Positions 44,252 to 54,900 of a DNA stretch of 64,000 bases are shown here, one piece after another. The stretch lies in contig MU839107.1 of assembly GCA_030685235.1 (NCBI GenBank), positions 372,001-436,000 of the forward strand. The letters run 5' to 3'. The translations under genes and the position numbers were made by a program. Every line of letters starts with the position of its first letter. Position 1 is the first letter of the stretch. Below the pieces are notes generated by a model. It saw only the letters and a list, made by a program, of their open reading frames with translations. It had not been told where the DNA came from and searched no databases. Source of the stretch: Copromyces sp. CBS 386.78 (taxonomy: Eukaryota > Ascomycota > Sordariomycetes > Sordariales > Sordariaceae).

Positions 44252-44357
44252 TAGAGGTATCCTGCGACTTGAGGTCTATACCGGCGTTGTCCCAGAGCAT
44301 TGCTGTAAATGCTCTCAGGTCGAAAATACTGTTCAGTATATTGTCAGGAGGCGCCAT

Positions 44358-45866
44358 TGTTACTGTTCAATTGGCGTGTTTTTGTAGGTGGGTTGTTGTT
44401 TGGAAGGTAGGCGTGGCCGAACAGAATATGGTCCACTCGCGGGGAACAAATTACGCGAGTCCACCGCCAAGCAGCGCTTTCGGGGTTGGGAGCATCACCA
44501 CCCACTCGCCCTTTGGCCATACGGTCATTGCACGGCCCACGCTTATCTTGATGCCCGCATCCCTAATCGCGCAGACCTTCACCGAGGCGACCGAAACTTT
44601 TGGTGAAAGTCTTGATACGGTATTTAAGGTATGTTTGGTTCGACAAGCAACGGGCGTTGGCCGTCGATGATCCAAGGCGCGACAAAACCTTGGATCAAAA
44701 CGGATTCGATGAGTTGATACCTAGGCCAGTACATCCGAAAGATCGGCGACCCTAGTACTACCAAAGTCGTTATCTTAGCGGCCTCTTCTACGGCTGCTCC
44801 ACGCTGGGTACGGCCTTTCAACTACCTACAGGTACGACCCCAAGCCGTACCCTAACGGCCTGAAGGAGAAAGACGAATATCGACCCTCCCCCACGCTTCC
44901 ATTGCCTCCCAGACAGCCTGGTGGTCTGGCAATACCGCGGACAATGGGTGGTGTCTTGCGATGAGGCTGGCAACTTGGTGCCGCACTCTCAACAGCGCTT
45001 CGGCAATGCGCGTTGACTTCCACTATCTCCGACTTCCCCGTCGTTTCCCACCTCACCTGCTCACGGCTCCGCACACGGCGGCTCATATGTCTTCTTCTGC
45101 CTTTGTGAAGGTTCAGCGGTGCGCCTTCTGGAGAACATCCGTGCCTGTCCAAGCCCAGGGAACCGCCGAGCAGATCCTTCCAACCAGAAAACCTTATCGA
45201 GTGTGTTCTATGTCTCGTTCCCTTCGCCCCAAATTGCCAGTACCTTATAGAAGCGGAGTTTTTGGTCCCTGGAAGGACATGGAGTCCAAACCGGCGAGCG
45301 GGAAGGCATGGGTTGTTGCAGAAGAGATACCAGAGATGTCAGGGGCTAAAAGGCGGTAGAGGTAGCGTTTCCTCATGTCCTGTGTACATACCTATATATC
45401 TGATGTTTTGTTTTCCACATGTGCTTGGGTACCTCTAAGGTACGGTACCTGTACAGGACGTGCTGATTTCCATGTTGTTGCGGTGCTGGACATGAACTTT
45501 ATTTGGCTCGGTTCCGCGCTTCTGCTCATGAGTCATGGTAACATGTGTCAGTTTGGTTCGGAATGAGAAAGAACGGAGTGTCAGAGCTGGACGCATACCA
45601 TGTCTGTAGGGGTATAAGGGCAAAGGCGTATCTCTCAACTGGAAGCCGTCCAAGGTGTCACTCTTCCTGCCATAACCGATTAGTCTAGGTGACCACGGAC
45701 ACATGATGTGTACATTGCATGTATTTGATAGAGATATTTACTTGTAGAGTTGACGTCGTCTTTGACAGGCAGGGCATGACCGAACTCTCCATCAACTGGG
45801 ATCTGTCGGCCTCTCAGGTTCTCTCCATCTCTTTCCGCCTTCGTACGCCGTGCTTCAACCTGACAA
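44358..45866. other. Region with weak overlapping frames
   Basis: A plus-strand frame at 44961-45359 and a minus-strand frame at 44826-45152 both have tolerable codon use and overlap; neither has start, splice or family support. GGTACC words cluster at 45428-45450. Confidence 0.3.
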
Positions 45867-47238
45867 CTATTCCTCCCGCTCGTTGTCCTGCTCCGGTTCG
45901 TTATCTTCCACCGCGGTCCACGGCTTCCATTCCAACGCCAACATCCTATTTTCATCCCAAGCCATAACCGCAGTCTTCAGCTCAATTTCCCAACCCGCCC
46001 ACAGCTTCGCCAATGCGACCCGAAGATCTTCTCCCGCGCTATGATGTTCCTGTGGGCTCATCTCGCACTCTTTCGGTTTCTTATCGACAGGACAGTTATA
46101 CCAAGGCCTTCCAACGACCTCCTCGCCATGGGACTTGAGGAGAAAGTTGCGGAATGGCAGGTATGCCATGTCAAGCGAGTGACTCTTTGATGGCTCGAGT
46201 GGGAATGGCAAGCGGGAGTCGACCAGTTCGAGCCAGGAGTTGTAGTAGGTCGGGAGCCATGCGCAGGTGCACTGCTTCACAAGACTCGTGCTCGTGCCGG
46301 ATTTGGTACTTGATGCTGGAGACTCATTGCCGGGTTCCGTTTCGGTAGACTCGTCGATGTCTATCAGCGTAGGTTGAGTGGGGATATCTAGTAGATTGTC
46401 TTCTGGAAAATGGCTTTCGTCGAAGAGGAGATCGTTTAGATGTCTCCGAAGTAGAGGTCGTTGAGCTGGGCGCGAAATTTATGGCGGAGATGTGTGAGTC
46501 CAGCTGTGAAGAGTGGATGTTAGCTCGACTTGATCTACTAGATCTCCAGATCGACTTTGAAAAGTGTTATTGGGGCGTGATTAGACTTACCAAGAACCCG
46601 CATTAACGGACTACCCCCAGTGACATGCAGGTAAGTTGTCAGACCCTCCGCTTGCCCGAGGAGCGCTCCTTGCTGAGCTTCCAAATTCCAGAAAGATCCC
46701 TTGTGCTTTCGGACGAGCTCAAGCCCAAGCTTCGTAAAGGTAACATGATCACCACAGAAGTACGCGCACTTCATCAGCGTCCACTTACAGGCCAAGTCCT
46801 CATTGTCAAGCCTCGCAGCGGCAGAAGCCAACCAATGCTCAAGAGCCTTTCGGAGCGGGGAGCTGTCCTTGAAGGAGGAGGACCACTGCGCCAGATGTTA
46901 CGGTGCAGGCAGCGGAGAATAAGGAAGAAGGTGGAAACATCATCGTAATGAATCCTGAGCTTGATGGGATCATGGGAAAGCCACTCTTCTAGAGGCAGGC
47001 GTCTGAGCTCGCTGTCAAACCGGGAGCTATGCTGGCGGAGGAGGCAAGAGCGGATGAGGAAGTTGCGCGAGTCATGTTCGTCGCCGACGGTGAGGAGGAG
47101 GTCGCCGTCTTTGTCGAAGATGATGTCTGGCGATCCAGACAGGAAGGACTCGACCAACGGGTCGTCTTTGTAGGCTTCAAGAGCTGAGCGGAGGTGGTCA
47201 TAGCAATCGGGCATGGCCGGGGTGTTGGGTTGCGACAT
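45867..47238 (-). pseudogene. Decaying BTB/POZ-like paralog
   Basis: ATG 47238. The first frame encodes a BTB-type fold (DIIFDKDGDLLLTVGDEHDS, then FLIRSCLLRQHSSRFDSELR, then HYDDVSTFFLILRCLH). Near 46900 the homologous frame shifts (TAA in the continuing frame) and resumes SSFKDSSPLRKALEHWLAS to a GTAAGT donor at about 46584, the same place as in the neighbouring paralog. After a TTCACAG acceptor the frame stops at once (YFGDI*) and the conserved C-terminal part (CTCAWLPTYYNSWLELVDSR) continues in another frame to TAG 45867. The segment matching about 35 residues of the paralog after the BTB core is missing. Two frame breaks and a deletion indicate a pseudogene, unless extra introns exist. 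Confidence 0.65.
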
Positions 47239-47773
47239 TGCTGAAAAGAGGGATGGTGTGATATGCTCGTGACTGTGTCAAGAAGCAGGATGGCGCGCTG
47301 TTTGGAAAGGTACAGGCAGTAGAGAAGGGTTGGTTGTTGCTGACCAAAGGTTCTTGAGCGTCGACGAGTATATAGTAGTAGGCAGCTGACTGGAGTTGCC
47401 GGAGAAAAGGTTGCCTGCCTGGCCAGGATGGACAAAAGAGAAGGCGGGAGAAATATTGCGAGGAAGGTATTACCTCCCGAGGCGCTACTCTTCCCTTCAC
47501 TCGACCTTTCCGGCGCGTCAATTCAGCAGTGTCAGAAGCGCTGGAGGGAAGTATGACACTCCAGCCTTATATAGAGGTACCTACTACTTCTCAATTTTTT
47601 CCATTTCCCAACATTTCGAGACGCGCATCTCTTCCCTTCGTTGATCCCACTACCATCACGCCTCCTTTCTCGCCGCCGCCTACCTTCTTTTTACTCCCTC
47701 TATTGCTTCGAACGAAGCCCCAGGAAACCCTCTTCAACGGTATTATCAATCCTTCGTCTCCAAATCCAGCAAA
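47239..47773. promoter_or_regulatory. Divergent promoter between BTB-like paralogs
   Basis: 535 bp. A TATATAG at 47568-47574 faces the plus-strand gene, about 200 bp before its ATG, and a TATATA-type sequence near 47370 faces the minus-strand copy. A GGTACCTA word lies at 47577. Confidence 0.5.
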
Positions 47774-49353
47774 ATGAGCGAGCAAGTCCCTTCGCAGAGC
47801 ACCTCGTCCAGCGCCTGCTCCTCTTGGTCTTTTGATTGGCGTTTGCACCAGAGTTTCTACCGAACTGAAGAGCCCGTCCTCTTTGACCGCGATGGCGATA
47901 CCACCATCGTCACTACTACCTCTCCCGGTGTCAATACCCAGCGAATGTTCCGGATCCAATCGCGTCACCTATACCTGAACTCCTCATTCTACAAGAGGCT
48001 CTTCAGCGATAGGTGTATCCGGAACATTCCCAGAACGGACGATCACCTGAGGCTCTTCAAGATCACCCTCTCGGACGTCGATACTGAGGCGCTCTTCCTG
48101 ATCCTCTGCGCCTGCCACAGCGGCCACATGACCATCCCCGCTTCGAATGTGAACTTCCTCGACTTCGTGCTCCGGATCGCAAAGACGGCGCACGACTTGG
48201 AGTTCAACATCGGCATGGCGGATCCGGCTTCAAACACAGCCCCGCTGTCGCAGTTTGCGCGAGCATGGCTTTTGGATCGGAACCCCAGGATCATCGTTGG
48301 GAACAATGTTGATCGGTGGAAGCTCGTCAAGGCGGCCTTCTACTTCAGTCAACGGCATGCTTTCTGGCAGCTGAGCGTTGACCTGACCAAGAGACTGCGG
48401 GACCCCTTCTGGGCTCACCTGGCAGGAGACATCCGACGCGGTCTGAACCTGCACGTTGAGAACGTGTTGACGAGCGAGGAGGAGACCATCATCGGTAAGT
48501 CCACCCACAACCTTACCACCTCATAGAACCGCCAGCTTCTTCCTCCGCTTCTGTCCATGAATGGCAGTGACCGAGCACTAATACAGGTACCCATTCCTCT
48601 TGAACAGAAGAAATGGACCACTTCCCCACCCCAGCCATCCGCCTTCTCTTCCTCTTCTACAAGGTCCTCTACCGCGAAGCGCCCTTTCCGCCCTACCGTA
48701 TTATACCCCTGCCCGTCTCTCAGCTTCCAGCCAGAGTTACAGAGAATCTGTCCGACGCCACAAAGGCCATGTGGGACGCTCAAGTACGAGAAGAGTCCTC
48801 GCAGGCCTGTACTTGCTCCTGGCTCCCAGCGTACTTTGATACCTGGAAGAGAGTTATGGAACTGCACTTGGACATACCTCTATTCCCTGAAGGCGTTACG
48901 GAAAGCAGATCCCGCAGGGTCCTCGGCTGGATTTTATTGCGGCTTAGCCGTGACGAGGTTTTTAAGCCGTGGGATAGTTGCCTGCCTGGGCAGGAGCCAG
49001 CGTGTAGTTTGGCCAATGGACGAGTGGGACATGAGGAGAAGGCGAGGGAGTTGGTTAGGAGGTTGAGACGTTGTTTGTGGGCTTGGTCCGCGGATGGGGA
49101 TAGGGATCCGGTTGAGGACTCCGAGCCTGACTCAGATCCGGTTGAGCAGAATGACGTTATGGGGTACACCGGGGTCCAGCACAACGAAGTCGAGGGGCCC
49201 GATGCTCAGTATCCCAACCCCGTGTACCGACTGCCACATGGAAACCCCAACATCGATATGCCCGAGGACGAGCAGACTCGAAACCGCGACCCTGAGGACT
49301 TCGTAATCCTACAACCATCATATCCTGAGGACGCCGACCAAGGCGTACAGTAG
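47774..49353 (+). CDS. BTB/POZ-like domain protein
   Basis: Exons 47774-48494 and 48608-49353; the 113-bp intron starts GTAAGT (phase 1) and ends GAACAG; 488 residues. Residues about 35-120 fit a BTB/POZ fold (VLFDRDGDTTIVTTTSPGVN, then FRIQSRHLYLNSSFYKRLF, then ITLSDVDTEALFLILCACH), a dimerisation domain often linked to Cul3 ligases. The C-terminal half is shared with the minus-strand neighbour (CTCSWLPAYFDTW). The tail is acidic (DPVEDSEPDSDPVEQ). Fungal BTB proteins of this type are numerous and uncharacterised. The ATG context is AAAATGAG. Confidence 0.8.
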
Positions 49354-50423
49354 GAGGGCCAGTAACCTGGAGACTCGACCTAAAGGAGTTGGATGATGAC
49401 GCGGGCCATTCGACAGTCGACTTTGGGGCCAAGGCATTTGACAATGGCTGGGTTGGACAGCATGAAGGCAACCAAAGTCGCTCTTCACAACGTTGTGTCC
49501 GTCTGGTAATGGCATAATCTTTCCCTGGGGAGGAACTCGGCTTGGGAAGATCAATGTCTGGCCTCCTGGAGAGCCACCCAGCTGGCCCACGCCCAAGGCA
49601 CCAAGCGCACCAGGCCCGGCAGAGACTTTGCCTCTTCTCAATCTCCCGAGTGTGAGCCTCAAGAGCCTTTGGAGCCAAAGCAGCGCAGACCTCTTGAGGG
49701 CCGATAGACCAGACGGGAGTCTTCGAGCTCGTATCTCCTGAGAGCCTCGTTTGCGGCCTTTAAAACCTCAGCAGTGGCATTAGTGGCTTCTCCCGCTGCG
49801 GCGGTGGTGGTTTCAGGGTGTTCTGGTACGGTTGTGTTTTGGATTTGCTGCTGGCACATCAGCTGTCAACGCAGGAGAGGAGGGAGCGGAGGCCCATTCC
49901 CAGATCCCCAGATGACCGAAAGATATTTCGCAGCCTTGGACCTTGACAGGGTCGATACGGGAAGGACGACCAGTGGCTGGTAAGGGTCACGGTACTAGGT
50001 ACTCTGAGCAGAGGCGACAAATAGGCCCAGCCAACATGAACCGTCAATCTCCTCATGCATGGCTCGAAGCAGTTGAAGCTGAGCACCTAATGTACCCTTC
50101 CTCAACCTACCCGCTCAATCAACACCTCCCCCTCGTCCTTCTTCTTCCCTCTCACAGGCAGAGACATCTTTGCTGCCGGCGCTCCCTCCACAACGCCGGC
50201 CGCGGGGCCTTGTGAGACTATTCTCTCGACTGCCAACCATGGCCAAGTCTACTAGCCACACAGTGCATTCCATTTGGCGATGAGTTTATCTATGGAAGAC
50301 ATCATGCGCATACCGGCAAGGGACTGGTGCAGTTCTGTCATGGCGCTCCAGTCCCGGGGTTTGTAGTGTCGCTGATATCGTTGCGCGAGCACTTTCCGAC
50401 GCTTTAGGAGAAAATTGATGCGG
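49354..50423. other. Region with possible small minus-strand gene
   Basis: Minus-strand ATG 49859 starts CQQQIQNTTVPEHPETTTAA, then EVLKAANEALRRYELEDSR. Coding-like continuation appears in a second frame (LIFPSRVPPQGKIMPLPDGH) and a third (AFMLSNPAIVKCLGPKVDCR, TAG near 49358). Splice sites linking them are not convincing, so this is a lead rather than a call. Confidence 0.3.
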
Positions 50424-50752
50424 CTAGACGGTTGGGTCGCCAGTGTATATGGAGTTGTAGCCTGGTTTTGCACCTACATCAGGTATCTGCTCATACCTAT
50501 AGGTTGTGTCATGTTGCTCGTCGGTCCTGACACCATTTTGATGGGTGGAGGGCCTATTGAAGGAAGAACGAGCCGAGATTGTGTCATAGTATCTTTGTCC
50601 GGGGAGGCCTTGTGAGAAGACGGACAGCGAAGGGGTCCAACTATCTTGGGACGCACAAGACTGCCCCATGGGCAGTGAAATGTCTCGGAAGCTGCAAACA
50701 TTAAGATGTAGTTAGATAGAGGAGAGAACTTGTAAAGAAAGGGAGATTCCAT
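50424..50752 (-). CDS. Possible small hypothetical protein
   Basis: A minus-strand frame from ATG 50669 (MGQSCASQDSWTPSLSVF, then GLPGQRYYDTISARSSF) ends at TAG 50424. An in-frame upstream start at 50752 (MESPFLY) would join through a 38-bp intron with a TCTAAC branch and a TTTGCAG acceptor, which is shorter than usual. A TATAAAG at 50868-50874 supports transcription in this direction. The product would be about 90-100 residues, Tyr/Asp/Pro-rich, with no known domain. Confidence 0.4.
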
Positions 50753-51739
50753 AACTCTGGAGTGCCTTGATTGTGATATTTGCCCGTGATGCTGTGGTAG
50801 AAGTTGTGTTGATAGATGTGGGAAAGGAATGAAAGTGGAAAGCAGACATGTCGTCCGCTGAACCCGGCTTTATACCCCGCAAGACTTATGGCGCTGTAGG
50901 TCCGGCCGGGTTTAGACTGCTTTGGACGCAGCTTGAGGGCGGCATATGCAAATTTCCATGCTTTCCATGCATCTGCATTGCCATGCTAGGGAGTTGATGC
51001 GCCTGTTCAACAGGGAAGTTTTCATGGCATAACTGACGAAATGCACGCCCCTGCCCTGTAGAGCGCTGTACTTATAGGCTCTGCCGAGGTGTCAGGTTCC
51101 ACCGATGGCACTTAGATGGTATATTATCTGTAAATGCAGACAATCTGGCCGCAGCGGCGATAGTGACGTAACAGCGCCGCATCTCGTAAGGTAGCTGAGT
51201 GCTTTGCTTGCTTCTTGGCAGTGCCGACGCCCCCACGATGTCGATTCCATTTTTGACCTCAAGCAACTCCCATCGTTTTCTCTCCGAGTTCAAAGTATTA
51301 CTTTACCCCCCGCCAATGACCCTGCCCCCAAGCTTCATTTCCGTCTGTCTAAGATTTTCTTCTGGGTCTCTTTTCCATCTCCCCTTTTGAGATCTGCCAA
51401 CAAACAAAGACGACATCAACGAACTTGGGAGAACAAAACACCATTTGATCCGAAAGCAGAGGCACATGCAAGCGTCACTCATTTATAGCCAGGAACTATG
51501 TGCGAGCGACATGCCTCGTGATGACTGACTGACTGACTGCAGACAGACCGCGCACAGCCAACAAGGTTCATTTTATCACTCAACTGCACACAGTCAACAA
51601 GGTTCATTCCATGTCAACGATGAGACATAGAACAGCAGAGTCACAAGCAAAGGACACAACGACCTAGTCACACCAGCAATCACTCTCTCAGAAGGCAGAT
51701 TGTTTTCAAGTTATTTTTTTCGTTCTTTCTCTCCAGTCT
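50753..51739. other. No supported gene
   Basis: Contains the promoter of the small minus-strand gene and a (GACT)n run near 51524-51539. A C/T-rich tract at 51300-51390. Confidence 0.4.
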
Positions 51740-51982
51740 CTACCATACAAGCCACCTCTTCCTCTCAGGCTGGGCCTCCCCTGCTTCCGTCCCCGGATGC
51801 CCAGGACGTACCCGGACAGTCCAGCGACGGAGCGCCTGTTCCACGAAAGACCGCCGACGAATCCCCCCCTTCTCACCCTCATTCAGATCATGGACGAACC
51901 GGCACTTGCCCCGCCTACCACAATTTCCTCCAGTCGGGGACCGCATGCGTTCTTTCCCCAGGACGGAGCGGCGCACTTTCAA
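51740..51982 (-). pseudogene. CCCH zinc-finger fragment
   Basis: A minus-strand frame with GGNCGRRGKCRFVHDLNEGE: C-x5-C-x3-H matches the last three ligands of a CCCH finger, but the first Cys is missing. It follows a plausible GTATGA donor / CTAAC branch / AAAG acceptor (about 52030-51978) after RRM-like sequence, so it may be a downstream exon of the chimeric locus. Confidence 0.4.
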
Positions 51983-52146
51983 GTTGTTAGCTGTTGTGCG
52001 AAAAGTGCCAAGGCAAAGTCTAACATGGAAGTCATACCTCTACGATTGCTTTCCCGTCAGATCTCCGGTGATGGAGCGGGGAGCGCCACCACGGCGGGAA
52101 TGATCTTGACATTTTGGACATGACCGGCAGTCTCGAAGATTTTGTC

Positions 52147-52801
52147 TCAGGACGTCCTCGGTGACGCGAGTTGCGTCCCACCGAGGACGTCCCGAGGGTC
52201 GAGGCCCCCAACGTAGAGAGCGCGCTTGTTAGGCTCGGGGGCGGCGCCCCGGCCGAAACGCATGCTGCGACGATCGAGGTGTCCTGTGAAAACAAGGCGA
52301 AGACTAACCCCATCGGTGGACTCGCAGTTGTAGCACTTGGAGCCGTTGACGCAGTCGCCTATGGAACATTGGTCAGCTTGGTTTGGGATACATGGAAGAC
52401 GCCAGGAGAACTCACGGGACATGTGGCCGATGTCACCGCAAGGGCTGCCAGGGTTGGACATGGGGAGTCGCATTTGTTGCAGAGGTGGGTGGTTAGGACG
52501 GTTTGGGTGCACATCCTGGCGGCGTCCTCTCTTGGGGTCGAGGGCTGCGGGCTGTTGTACAGGCATGTTAGCAGATGAGCGAGAGGGAGATGACATGTTA
52601 CCTGAACGTACCGGCAACGGCATTTGTCCCGTTCATTACCACAGGAGGCATGACTGTAGCGCGCCCGTCGATGGTCCCAATCACGGGCCTGATGTGTGCT
52701 GGGCCACTGTGGTATTGGTCAGTACATGAGTTGAAGGCGACATGGAGGTGAACATGACCTCAGCTTGAATGCCGGTGGTCACTTACCCGACGGGACGCCA
52801 T
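52147..52801 (-). CDS. Chimeric zinc-knuckle / truncated RRM protein
   Basis: Exons 52787-52801, 52602-52706, 52416-52551 and 52147-52358 have GT-AG introns of 80, 50 and 57 bp with CTGAC/CTAAC branch sites. The spliced frame is intact (155 residues). The middle resembles Gis2/CNBP-type CCHC knuckles with lost cysteines (HQARDW; PCGDIGHMSRDC lacking its first Cys; KCYNCE cut short). The last exon switches to APEPNKRALYVGGLDPR, the start of the first RRM of TIA-1/Pub1-type proteins as I remember it. An inserted fold-back segment then causes early termination. Beyond the stop, EDVLRQ and IFETAGHVQNVKIIP continue out of frame. It is probably non-functional or a new fusion. Confidence 0.5.
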
Positions 52802-54029
52802 GTCTGGCGGGTTGGTGTGTGTAGAGACAAGACCAGCTCTATGACTACCAGGCCATGAGACGTTAGCTGACATGAGATAATGGAGGAGTGAGACGCTGGG
52901 AAAATCGTGAACGATGAACAAGATGACGGCAACAAAACCAACAATCTGCCAAGTTCAAGATCGAGGGAAGGGAAAAAGAAGACCAAGAGCAAGATACATA
53001 CCTCATGAGCCTGGGCCTTGACCCTCGCAGGTGCTTCGGCTTCAGCCGTGGGAGGCTGCCCTCCTGGGGAGGTCGGGGAAGGTTTTGTGGTGAGATATAA
53101 AGCAGGAAGAAAAAAGAGAAGAAGAGGGAAGGGTTTAAAAGGACGGGCGGTAGAAAAGAAAAGAAGAGTGTGTGGGACTGGGAGGGTAAATCAGAGTGGA
53201 GCCCTGCCTGCAGCAGTCCATGAAGGAGAAGTGACTTTGGTACTTCTGGTGCCACCTGGGTGTGCGAGACGACCGGAGCAAACCAGATGACGCCAGCCCT
53301 GCCTTTCCAGCAGACGATCTGGGCCTTTCCATCCTGATCCACTGCACAGTATTTCTTTCACGGTGACACAAGGACTGGCTTGAGATGAATGATGCGAGCA
53401 AATTGTTGAGAATAGGATGACAAGAATGGGAGGCCATATCCTCTCCTCTTATGGAGATATGTCGCGGCGCATATCAAAATTGGAGCAAGTCCACAAGCCT
53501 TGTTGGTCAGACGGTCAGCCCCGCCGAGGCTCAAGGAACCCTATGTGGCGCTGTGGCACGCCCCAGCTCCTGGAGTGGCTTTAGGATTGTCAGGGTTGAA
53601 TGGAAACAGGCAGGAACGTCACTGTTGATTCTGAAGCTAGACTGAATACGGCTTCTACATCTGTTGATCATGAGCTTTCCACTTGCAGAGACAGGACTCA
53701 ATATGTGACTTCCGGTTGTAGCGTGAATCTCGATTCGGTAGTGGTACCTTGGTGTCGGGTAGCCGCGTAATCACGGGGGAAGCAGTCGAGCAGGGATATG
53801 GTCAGATGTTGAAGCGCTCGCCAGTGACTCCCTTGGGCACTCGTGGTAGGTGGCAGGAACCTGGGGCCTTGACCTTGGGGAGATTCTCCAGGTTAAAACC
53901 TGTCCCTTCCCTGTCGTCAACCTTTGACCATTTCCCCCAGCTCAAGGCATTCTGAACAACGCACCAGACTTCCTCTACAACCAGACAGCCAACAAGCAAG
54001 ACTCCACTTCTTGTCCAAAACTCACCACC
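52802..54029. other. Promoter/leader of chimeric gene and spacer
   Basis: On the minus strand a C/T-rich leader with TTTATATC precedes ATGAG|GTATGT and a CAGCTAAC...GGTAG acceptor, suggesting a 5' leader intron at about 52.85-53.01 kb. From 53.4 to 54.03 kb I see no gene except the leader of the small protein at 54030. Confidence 0.35.
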
Positions 54030-54320
54030 ATGAAGATCTTCACTTTTCTCTTCTTTGCGGACATTGTCCAAATCAGCACTTGCGACAGAGCCTTCCAAGC
54101 GGCTCTCAAGCTCAATACCTCTACTCCCCAAACTTTCCGGGCCCACCGTGGCTGCTTCTCAGCAAGACAGCGCATCCTAACCACGCGTCACCTTCACGAC
54201 GCCCTTTCTGAAGTCTCCAAGGAGTCTTCTCTTCTCAGAGCACTCCAGATCGCGAGGGACACCTCAAGAGCTCCCCTTGCAAGTGTCTCCGACAAACCCA
54301 ACAACCAAAAGGCTCGCTGA
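54030..54320 (+). CDS. Small putative secreted protein
   Basis: A 96-codon frame. The ATG has the best fungal context (CACCACCATGA). The first 17 residues are hydrophobic (MKIFTFLFFADIVQIST), compatible with a signal peptide. The rest is basic and Ser/Ala-rich, with two Cys (TCDRAF, RGCFSARQ). Codons are C-biased. No homolog recognised. A single-exon small secreted protein of this size could be an effector-like or cell-wall protein, but nothing here proves secretion. Confidence 0.5.
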   Translation: MKIFTFLFFADIVQISTCDRAFQAALKLNTSTPQTFRAHRGCFSARQRILTTRHLHDALSEVSKESSLLRALQIARDTSRAPLASVSDKPNNQKAR

Positions 54321-54529
54321 TCGCCCCCCGCGATCAACAACATCAGCTTGAACCCCACAAGCCACGACGTAAGTCAGGAATCCCAAACCTCAAGAATCAC
54401 TTGCCAGCAACAGACGTTCTACCTCGCGAAGCAACTCTTGAGCTACAGAAGAGCTAACTTGCAACCCCAACAGCTCAACCACCGTACCTCAGTCGTTTGT
54501 TGTCGCGTCAGAGTTTCTTCAACAAGATG

Positions 54530-54900
54530 AAGGTTAGTACAATGATTGAGCATCTCCCAGCTTGACATTCCACCAGCAGCTCCTTCTCTACTTCCAGTTG
54601 GGACGAAGGCCATGACTAACACGCATGTGTTACAGACAGAGGGGTGCCCAGGAATCCGAAGATAGTGATGACGTGGAGACTGAAGCCGTCGTTATCTTGG
54701 TATCGCATGGTGCGGGATGCAATGCATTGATTGGCGCCATTACCCATCAGCCAGTTCTCGCAGACGTTGCCATGGCGTCGCTAACAATGGCGGTTTGGAA
54801 GCCGGACCAGGAACTGCATGAGAGCGTCCAACAATGCCAGAAGGAAAAGATGGAACGGCAGACTATCTTGCTTAATTTGGAGACAATATACAAGGGATGA
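54530..54900 (+). pseudogene. C-terminal fragment of a phosphoglycerate-mutase-family (histidine phosphatase) gene
   Basis: A frame at 54634-54900 encodes an acidic linker and then VVILVSHGAGCNALIGAITH, QPVLADVAMASLTMAVW, ending at TGA. The SHGAGCNALIGA block holds the second catalytic His region of this superfamily. The N-terminal RHG motif and most of the domain are absent. An upstream ATGAAG|GTTAGT donor with a GACTAACAC branch and a TTACAG acceptor would join in the wrong phase. It is a truncated relic. Confidence 0.6.

Larger units (their letters stand above)
42258..44357 (-). pseudogene. Gene interrupted by two nested elements
   Basis: The minus-strand ATG at 44357 (AACAATGGCG) begins a good frame (PPDNILNSIFDLRAFTAMLW, then DNAGIDLKSQDTS) that runs into a MITE at 44251. 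Beyond the MITE (43897-44251) and the TA-flanked element (43223-43893), the same frame resumes at about 43220 (RFDVSDFTGKDIYDSASPDL, then YVFGPKITAAQISGLREIEE) to a TAA at 42976. Removing both elements with one copy of each target duplication rejoins the frame exactly. Further coding-like segments follow (about 42830-42482: FRIPEEEWGPQEAFCDLPNW; about 42470-42258: GIPDMKIHRVHLKHARLASK), separated by stops that may be introns or decay. Family not recognised. Confidence 0.6.

Noticed and set aside
49157..49678. 173-codon minus-strand frame overlapping the end of the BTB-like gene
   Set aside because: Lies partly opposite a supported coding exon, and its codon use is worse than that of neighbouring frames.
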